From CAYHWW01 sp964360145 (lineage in GTDB: Bacteria; Bdellovibrionota; UBA1018; CAYHWW01): a DNA stretch of 12,597 nucleotides. Under the pieces are notes generated by a model that saw only the letters and a program-made list of their open reading frames with translations, was not told the origin of the DNA and ran no database searches. The translations under genes and the position numbers were made by a program. Every line of letters starts with the position of its first letter. Position 1 is the stretch's first letter. The stretch covers positions 1-12,597 of the forward strand of contig CAYHWW010000098.1 of the NCBI GenBank assembly GCA_964360145.1, written 5' to 3'. Positions 7,627-12,597 of the stretch are shown here, piece after piece.

Positions 7627-8405
7627 GGGGCATCATCGAAGCGATCGGGGGATCGCTCATCGGGTTTATCGAAGAGGCGGGGCAGATGCTGCTCTTCCTC
7701 TTGCAGGCCACGCTCTGGCTCTTTAGACCTCCGTTTCGCTGGCGGCTCTTCGTTCAGCAATTCATCTTTGTCGCCTATGAGTCTACTTTCATTGTGGCCA
7801 TCACCGCTATTTTCAGCGGCATGGTCTTTGCCATTCAGGTCTATTTCGGCTTCAAGATCATCAGCGCCGACGCCTTGGTGGGCCCCACCGTGGCAGTGGC
7901 CATGGCGCGGGAACTGGGCCCGGTGTTCACCGCCATCGTAGTCACTGGTCGGGCAGGGGCTGCCATGGCGGCCCAGCTCGGCACCATGAGGGTCACCGAA
8001 CAAATCGATGCCATGGATGTCATGGGCGTGAGCAGCATCCAGTATCTCATCACCCCGCGGATTTTTGCGAGCCTCGTGGCGTTGCCCGCGCTGTCCGTGC
8101 TTTTCATGCTTTTGGGGGTCGCTGGGGCTTACGTTACATGTACGTACTTGCTCACCATCGACCCGGTGCTCTTCTTCTCCCATATGCAAGAGTTCGTTGA
8201 GCCCAGGGATGTGGTGCAAGGCATGATCAAGGCTGCCGGGTTTGGCGTGATCTTCTCGTTGATCGGCTCATTTAAGGGCTATTTCACCCAGGGTGGTGCT
8301 GAAGCCGTGGGTAAAAGCACCAACGAGGCGGTGGTGATGGCCCTGGTGTTGATCCTGGTGGGGGATTATTTTATTACGCTGATTTTGCGGACGATCCTTT
8401 ACTGA
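7614..8405 (+). CDS. mlaE: MlaE/YrbE-family ABC transporter permease (lipid transport)
   Basis: MlaE is the inner-membrane permease of the MlaFEDB-type ABC system that moves phospholipids between inner and outer membranes. The length of 263 residues is normal. An amphipathic N-terminal part precedes hydrophobic segments at about residues 50-80, 90-120, 148-181, 207-220 and 238-262. The family signature GTMRVTEQIDAM is at 123-134, preceded by ARELGPVFTAIVVTGRAG (98-115). The start ATG at 7614 has GGGGGAG (7600-7606) about 7 nt upstream, inside the alr gene. Unusually, the expected partners, an MlaF ATPase and an MlaD MCE-domain protein, do not follow. The next gene is a MoxR ATPase after a hairpin. 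They may be encoded elsewhere, or this may be an orphan paralogue. Confidence 0.92.
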   Translation: MGAMRGIIEAIGGSLIGFIEEAGQMLLFLLQATLWLFRPPFRWRLFVQQFIFVAYESTFIVAITAIFSGMVFAIQVYFGFKIISADALVGPTVAVAMARELGPVFTAIVVTGRAGAAMAAQLGTMRVTEQIDAMDVMGVSSIQYLITPRIFASLVALPALSVLFMLLGVAGAYVTCTYLLTIDPVLFFSHMQEFVEPRDVVQGMIKAAGFGVIFSLIGSFKGYFTQGGAEAVGKSTNEAVVMALVLILVGDYFITLILRTILY

Positions 8406-8418
8406 GCCGTCAGCGGTC

Positions 8419-8443
8419 AGGGTAGTTTCATGCTACCCTTTTT
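8419..8443 (+). terminator. Terminator-like hairpin between mlaE and the moxR gene
   Basis: AGGGTAG (8419-8425) and CTACCCT (8433-8439) form a 7-bp stem with loop TTTCATG, followed by more T (8440-8443). This is a compact rho-independent terminator shape for alr-mlaE transcription. It ends only 3 nt before the moxR start codon, which leaves that gene no obvious Shine-Dalgarno sequence. Confidence 0.55.
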
Positions 8444-8446
8444 CCC

Positions 8447-9298
8447 ATGGCGAAACACGAAACCTCGTTTCAAAAATTCACCGGCACCAAAACCTACCTC
8501 ACCGATCGCGCCCTTGAGGCCGCGGTGAATTGCGCGCTTTCCCTGCAACGTCCGCTCCTCATCAAGGGCGAGCCTGGCACCGGCAAGACCCTGCTGGCGG
8601 AAGCCATCGCCGAGGGCTTGAATCTGCCGCTCATCACTTGGTCGGTGAAGAGCACCACCCGTGCCCAAGACGGTCTTTACCTCTACGATACCGTGCAGCG
8701 TCTTTATGACGCCCGCTTCGGCGAGGGTGATGCCAAAGACATCAAGCGTTACATTCGTCTCGGGCCCCTGGGCCAGGCTTTCGCGGCGCCGTCGCGCACC
8801 GTGCTCCTCATCGACGAAGTGGACAAGGCTGATATCGAATTCCCCAATGACCTGCTCCATGAGCTCGACCGCATGCGTTTCAAGGTTCTTGAAACCGGCG
8901 AAGAAGTCATCGCGAAGGAGCGCCCCGTGGTCATCATCACCAGCAACAACGAAAAAGAACTGCCTGATGCCTTCCTCCGCCGCTGCGTGTTCCACTTCAT
9001 CGACTTCCCGTCGCCAGACCTCATGAAGCGCATCGTCGAGGTGCACCACCCCAAGTTCGAAGAGCGCCTCTTGGGCCAGACGCTGGAAGCCTTTTATAAA
9101 ATTCGTGCCATGGACCGCCTCAGAAAACGCCCCTCGACCAGTGAACTCATCGACTGGATCTCCGTGCTCCGAGAAGCGGGCATCAAAGACGTGAAGCTCG
9201 ACGCCGCGGTGCCCTTCCTCGGTACGCTCTTGAAAAAAGAGCAGGACCACGTCGCTGCCACTGAGGCCTGGGGCAAGGGTAGGGGCGGCTCGCGGTGA
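8447..9298 (+). CDS. MoxR-family AAA+ ATPase
   Basis: MoxR ATPases are cytoplasmic, chaperone-like AAA+ proteins that usually act with a VWA-domain partner to assemble or activate protein complexes. In this 283-residue protein the Walker A motif GEPGTGKT is at 41-48 and Walker B LLIDEVD at 120-126. Sensor 1 is N167/N168 in IITSNNEKELPDAFLRRC, an arginine finger candidate is R178/R179, and a sensor-2 region RKRPSTSEL is at 226-234. The start at ATG 8447 matches the normal distance from N terminus to Walker A in the family. It is preceded by CTTTTTCCC rather than a ribosome-binding site. The downstream VWA gene overlaps by 4 bp (GTGA), a strong sign of a shared mRNA and a joint function. The target complex cannot be inferred from this window. 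Confidence 0.93.
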   Translation: MAKHETSFQKFTGTKTYLTDRALEAAVNCALSLQRPLLIKGEPGTGKTLLAEAIAEGLNLPLITWSVKSTTRAQDGLYLYDTVQRLYDARFGEGDAKDIKRYIRLGPLGQAFAAPSRTVLLIDEVDKADIEFPNDLLHELDRMRFKVLETGEEVIAKERPVVIITSNNEKELPDAFLRRCVFHFIDFPSPDLMKRIVEVHHPKFEERLLGQTLEAFYKIRAMDRLRKRPSTSELIDWISVLREAGIKDVKLDAAVPFLGTLLKKEQDHVAATEAWGKGRGGSR

Positions 9299-10491
9299 TC
9301 ATCCCTCTTGTCTTGGAGCTGAGGCGCCGTCAGGTGCCCGTAGGGCTCCAAGAGGTGGTGGCCCTCGCGGAAGCCTTGTCTCAGGGGCTCCATGATAGCA
9401 GCTTTGATGAGTTCTACATGGTGGCGCGCTCCATCCTCATCCACCACGAACGTCACCTCGACGACTACGACCAGGTTTTTGGCCACCTCTATCGAGGGCT
9501 GCCACTGAAACCCAAAGAGATTTTAGATGATCTCGAAAGATGGCTGCAGAACCCCGTGGCCCGCCGGGAACTCTCTGAAGAAGACAGGGCGGCGCTCAAA
9601 GAAATCGACATCGAAGAGCTGAAACGCATGTTCGAAGAGCGCATGAAAGAGCAGCAGGAGCGTCACGATGGGGGCAGTCACTGGATCGGCACCGGCGGCA
9701 CGTCTCCCTTTGGCACGGGGGGTTACCACCCCAGCGGCATCAGTCTGAGGTCCGGCCAGAGCGCCCCCGGGGGTGGAGGGCGTAGCCTCATGAGGTCCGT
9801 GGACGCGAGGCGGTATCGCGGCTATCGCAGCGATCTCGTTCTCGACGTGCGGCAGATGGAGGTGGCACTCCGCAAGTTGCGCACCTTCGGTTGTGATGAG
9901 CGCGCGGATGAGCTTGATCTCGCTAGCACCATCGACGCCACGGCAAAGGCCTTTGGTGAGCTGGAGCTCAAGTTCAAGAAACCCCGGCGGCCCAATACCC
10001 GGGTGATCCTCATGATGGACATCGGCGGCAGCATGGACCCCTATGCTGCCTTGGTTTCTCAACTCTTTTCGGCGGCAAGGCGCGCCACCCACTGGAAGGA
10101 ACTGCGCACCTATTACTTCCATAACTGCGTTTATGGCCAAGTGTACCGCACGGAGGGGCTCCGTGATGCGCTCTCCCTCAAAGACCTCTTCCGCGAGTGC
10201 GACGGCGGCCGCTACAAGCTCATCTTTGTGGGCGACGCCAGCATGGCCCCCTATGAGCTACTGGGGGACCCCTGGGGCGCCAGCGAGGAAACCCGCATCT
10301 CTGGCATTCAGTGGCTCGCCCACCTGCGGCGCCACTTCCCGGCCTCGGTATGGTTCAACCCCGAGCTCACCGCGGGCTTCAACCCCGCGTGGATGGGGGA
10401 CACCGTCATTCGCATCGCTCAGGTCCTCCCCATGCTGCCGCTGTCTATCGCGGGGCTTGAGGAAGGGCTGGGCTATTTGAAGTCCGCTCGC
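9295..10491 (+). CDS. CoxE-like VWA-domain protein, 3' end lost in assembly gap
   Basis: This is the partner of the MoxR ATPase. The N-terminal half is helical and charged (acidic/basic helix at about 76-125), followed by a Gly-rich linker (126-162, including IGTGGTSPFGTGG). A C-terminal von Willebrand A domain begins near residue 234. The metal-site motif reads MDIGGSM (241-247), i.e. D-x-G-x-S rather than the classical D-x-S-x-S, with a second acidic loop GDASM (313-317). The GTG start at 9295 overlaps the moxR stop. The readable part is 399 residues and ends in LSIAGLEEGLGYLKSAR, which resembles the natural C-terminal helix of this family. Probably only a few codons are hidden by the gap. 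Sequence after the gap should not be read as part of the protein. Confidence 0.88.
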
Positions 10492-10591
10492 NNNNNNNNN
10501 NNNNNNNNNNNNNNNNNNNNNNNNNNNNNNNNNNNNNNNNNNNNNNNNNNNNNNNNNNNNNNNNNNNNNNNNNNNNNNNNNNNNNNNNNNN
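10492..10591. other. Assembly gap of 100 N
   Basis: Exactly 100 undetermined bases is a common placeholder for a scaffold join, so the true length is unknown. It lies at the end of the VWA gene and before the helicase leader. Confidence 0.98.
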
Positions 10592-10795
10592 GAAAAAACT
10601 CATGTTGTAACTCAGGGCCAGCTGTGATAACCAATAAAAACAATTGAATCACCAGGCCTCCGCCCGTTTTTGGAATACGTTCTGACCCGGCAGATGCCGC
10701 CCGGCATTCGGCTTTTGAAGCCGTTCCAACAATAAGCGCCGGTTTTCTTGAGGATGCGGTCCCACGGACCACGCATCCTCTGCCCGAAAGGCCCC
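10592..10795 (+). promoter_or_regulatory. Structured leader / promoter region of the DEAD-box helicase gene
   Basis: No gene is visible in these 204 bp. The first 60 bases are A/T-rich relative to the surroundings. They contain TTGTAA (10605-10610) and GATAAC (10626-10631), a weak promoter pair with a short 15-bp spacer. Downstream are three local inverted repeats: ATGCC/GGCAT (10694-10707), CGGCTT/AAGCCG (10709-10723) and a long hairpin at 10750-10780. Such a leader suits post-transcriptional control, as known for cold-shock and DEAD-box helicase mRNAs in other bacteria. The function here is inference. Confidence 0.4.
10750..10780 (+). promoter_or_regulatory. Long hairpin directly upstream of the helicase ribosome-binding site
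   Basis: GAGGATGCG (10750-10758) pairs perfectly with CGCATCCTC (10772-10780). Above it GTCC (10759-10762) pairs with GGAC (10766-10769) around loop CAC, with a 2-nt bulge (CA, 10770-10771). The hairpin ends 6 nt before the ribosome-binding sequence GAAAGG (10786-10791) and has no T tract, so it is more likely to affect translation or RNA stability than termination. Confidence 0.6.
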
Positions 10796-12523
10796 ATGGA
10801 AACTCAAAATGAAACTTCCTCCGCACCCGCGGAGGCTACTGCTACTGTTACGTTCGCATCCTTCAACCTTCCCCAATACTTGGCTAAGGCCATCGCGGCT
10901 CAGAAGTTTGAAATCCCAACCCCCATCCAGGCTCAGGCCATCCCCCTTGCTCTCGAAGGCAAGGACCTCATCGGTCAGGCCCAAACCGGCAGCGGTAAAA
11001 CCGCCGCATTCCTTATTCCCATGATCACGCGCCTCTTGGCCGACAAGACCTCTCGGGGCCTTGTGCTCGTTCCCACCCGGGAGCTCGCCAACCAGGTGGA
11101 GCAAGTGTTCCGCGACCTGGGTCGTTCCTCCGGGCTGCGCTCGGTGGTTTTGATCGGCGGCGCCTCCATGGTGCCTCAGCTGAAGATGCTGCGCATGGAT
11201 CCCCATTTGATCGTCGCCACCCCTGGTCGCCTCATCGATCACCTGCAACGCCGCAGCGTGCGCCTGGGCAATGTGAAAACCATCGTGTTTGATGAAGCAG
11301 ACCGCATGCTGGACATGGGCTTCATGCCTCAGATCCAACAAATTCTGCCCGCGCTCCCCGCGGAGCGCCAGAGCATGCTCTTCTCCGCCACCATGCCGCC
11401 GGAGATCAAGCGTCTCGCCGAGCGCTTCCTGAAGAGCCCCACCCATATCTCGCTGGCTCCTGCCTCCATGGCGCCAATCGAGATCAAGCAATCCGTTCGC
11501 CGTATTGCCGGTCAGGACAAGAAAATGCCCGCGCTCCTCGAAGAGCTCGCGACCCGCGTGGGTTCTATGATCGTATTCACCCGCACCAAGCACCGTGCCG
11601 ATCGTGTGGCGCGCAGCCTGGAAGATGCTGGCCATGAGGCCGAGCGCATCCATGGCGATCGCTCCCAGGCCCAGCGTGAAAGAGCGCTGCGCACCTTTAA
11701 AGAGGGGCGCATCATGATTTTGGTTGCCACCGACATCGCCGCTCGCGGCATCGATGTGGAGCACGTTGCCCACGTGGTGAACTTTGATCTCCCCATTCAG
11801 CCCGAAGACTACATCCACCGCATTGGTCGCACGGGCCGTGCCGGCCGCACTGGTGAAGCGTTGAGCTTCCTTTGCCCCGGCGAGGACGGCATGTGGCGCG
11901 CCATTGAGCGCGTCATGGCGAAGCGCGCTGCTGAAAATGGTGGTGAGGTGCCCGCCGTGGATGGCGCCCCCGCCCCTCGCGCTCCAGGCTATGGCCCTCG
12001 TGGTGGCGGCGGTGGTCGTCCCTCGGGTCGTGGTGGTTTTGGCGGCGGTCGTCCTCAACGGGGCGGCCCCGCGGGTGGGCAACGCCGCTTTGGTGCTGAG
12101 CCCCGTAGTTTCGGTGGTGAGCCTCGTAGTTTCAGCGGTGACAGGCCCCAACGCACGGAGCGTCGTTATGAGGGTGGCGCACCGGCAGGTGGTCAATCTT
12201 TTGAGCGCAGTGAGCGTCGCTTCGGTGATGATCGTCCCAGCTTTGAACGTCGCGATGGCGCCAGCGAGCGCTTCGGTGGTGAGCAAAGCCCTCGGGATCG
12301 TTACCGCGCAAGTTTCGGCGATCGTCCTGCTCGTCGTGACAGCGGCGCGGGGTATCGCCCCGCAGGTGATCGCCCTGCAGGGGCTCGTGCTCCCTTTGGT
12401 GGTGGCTACGAATCACGTTTTGGCGGCGGCGGTGGTTTTACCGGCGCCCGTGATGCCGATCATCGCCAGCCCCGTTTTGAGGGTGGTCAGCCCGCACGTA
12501 GATTCCGCACGGACCGCCCTTAG
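10796..12523 (+). CDS. DEAD-box ATP-dependent RNA helicase with long RG-rich tail (RhlE-like)
   Basis: The protein unwinds or remodels RNA using ATP; such enzymes act in ribosome assembly, RNA decay and cold adaptation. All helicase motifs are present in 575 residues. They are the Q motif (F23 to Q45, PTPIQ), motif I AQTGSGKT (62-69), Ia PTRELA (93-98), GG (121-122), Ib TPGR (142-145), II DEAD (166-169), III SAT (197-199), IV IVFTRTK (259-265), V ATDIAARGID (311-320) and VI HRIGRTGRAG (341-350). From about residue 390 a 185-residue tail is low complexity, rich in Gly, Arg, Phe, Ser and Asp with RGG-like pieces, likely disordered and RNA-binding. The ATG at 10796 is chosen over an upstream in-frame TTG (10748) because GAAAGG precedes it and the TTG lies within the hairpin region. 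The RhlE assignment rests on motif style only. Its TAG stop opens the gene-end repeat. Confidence 0.95.
   Translation: METQNETSSAPAEATATVTFASFNLPQYLAKAIAAQKFEIPTPIQAQAIPLALEGKDLIGQAQTGSGKTAAFLIPMITRLLADKTSRGLVLVPTRELANQVEQVFRDLGRSSGLRSVVLIGGASMVPQLKMLRMDPHLIVATPGRLIDHLQRRSVRLGNVKTIVFDEADRMLDMGFMPQIQQILPALPAERQSMLFSATMPPEIKRLAERFLKSPTHISLAPASMAPIEIKQSVRRIAGQDKKMPALLEELATRVGSMIVFTRTKHRADRVARSLEDAGHEAERIHGDRSQAQRERALRTFKEGRIMILVATDIAARGIDVEHVAHVVNFDLPIQPEDYIHRIGRTGRAGRTGEALSFLCPGEDGMWRAIERVMAKRAAENGGEVPAVDGAPAPRAPGYGPRGGGGGRPSGRGGFGGGRPQRGGPAGGQRRFGAEPRSFGGEPRSFSGDRPQRTERRYEGGAPAGGQSFERSERRFGDDRPSFERRDGASERFGGEQSPRDRYRASFGDRPARRDSGAGYRPAGDRPAGARAPFGGGYESRFGGGGGFTGARDADHRQPRFEGGQPARRFRTDRP
12098..12139 (+). 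repeat. Tandem 21-bp coding repeat in helicase tail
   Basis: Two adjacent 21-bp units (12098-12118 and 12119-12139) differ at three positions and encode EPRSFGG and EPRSFSG (residues 435-448). They illustrate growth of the RG/F-rich tail by local duplication. Confidence 0.6.
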
Positions 12524-12597
12524 CTCGGTCTTTTGCCGCCTGGCTTCGTTGTCGGGTCCTCGCGGCTCCACGCGGCGCACAGGAGTGCGCCTTGGTC
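12521..12597 (+). repeat. Gene-end palindromic repeat after the helicase gene, cut by window end
   Basis: Starting at the TAG stop, 77 bases match the element after nadB (minus strand, 4705 to 4629) with two differences: C/A at the tenth base and G/A within the hairpin loop. The 7-bp stem GGCGCAC (12574-12580) and GTGCGCC (12585-12591) is fully conserved. The distal inverted end (GCGGCAAAAT in the nadB copy) would lie beyond the window. Confidence 0.85.

Noticed and set aside
8417..9250. Minus-strand open frame opposite the MoxR gene
   Set aside because: Complete AAA+ motifs are on the plus strand and the minus frame has none.
10592..10647. Continuation of the VWA reading frame after the N gap
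   Set aside because: Frame across a placeholder gap is arbitrary, and the post-gap residues do not resemble the family's C terminus.
10649..12286. Long minus-strand open frame of 545 codons opposite the helicase
   Set aside because: The helicase carries every DEAD-box motif; the antisense product is a biased Ala/Thr/His/Gly-rich sequence typical of a shadow frame.

Overview
The window is about 12.6 kb of GC-rich bacterial chromosome with seven protein-coding genes, two of them incomplete. It suggests a Gram-negative bacterium, because an MlaE-type lipid-transport permease is present. The first gene carries 'IWN-x-IP' propeller repeats and a secreted-protein look that I associate with Bdellovibrionota or other delta-like lineages. 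That placement is inference from protein style only; no rRNA or other marker gene is present.

Layout. At 1-2364 lies the 3' part of a large extracellular beta-propeller-like protein. At 2449-4509 is a membrane-anchored protein of unknown function on the same strand. A convergent intergenic region (4510-4702) is almost filled by a palindromic repeat. nadB (L-aspartate oxidase, minus strand, 4703-6367) follows and is divergent from alr (alanine racemase, 6469-7626). alr overlaps mlaE (7614-8405) by 13 bp. A terminator-like hairpin then precedes a tightly coupled pair, a MoxR AAA+ ATPase (8447-9298) and a CoxE-like VWA protein (9295 into the gap). A 100-N scaffold gap (10492-10591) hides the end of the VWA gene. 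A hairpin-rich leader (10592-10795) leads into a DEAD-box RNA helicase with a long RG-rich tail (10796-12523).

Functionally most genes are housekeeping or envelope related: NAD precursor synthesis (nadB), D-alanine for peptidoglycan (alr), outer-membrane lipid transport (mlaE), a chaperone-like MoxR/VWA pair, and RNA remodelling (helicase). They do not form one pathway. The first two genes are accessory, lineage-specific surface or envelope proteins.

The most unusual signal is a dispersed repeat at gene 3' ends. The bases following the stop codons of nadB and of the helicase are near-identical (75 of 77 positions). A shorter diverged copy follows the unknown gene ending at 4509. In all three cases the shared sequence starts at the TAG stop codon itself (TAGCTCGGT...). 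The complete copy has 15-nt inverted ends and an internal 7-bp hairpin, so it looks like a REPIN- or MITE-like element tied to gene ends. No CRISPR array, tRNA, rRNA or complete insertion sequence was seen.
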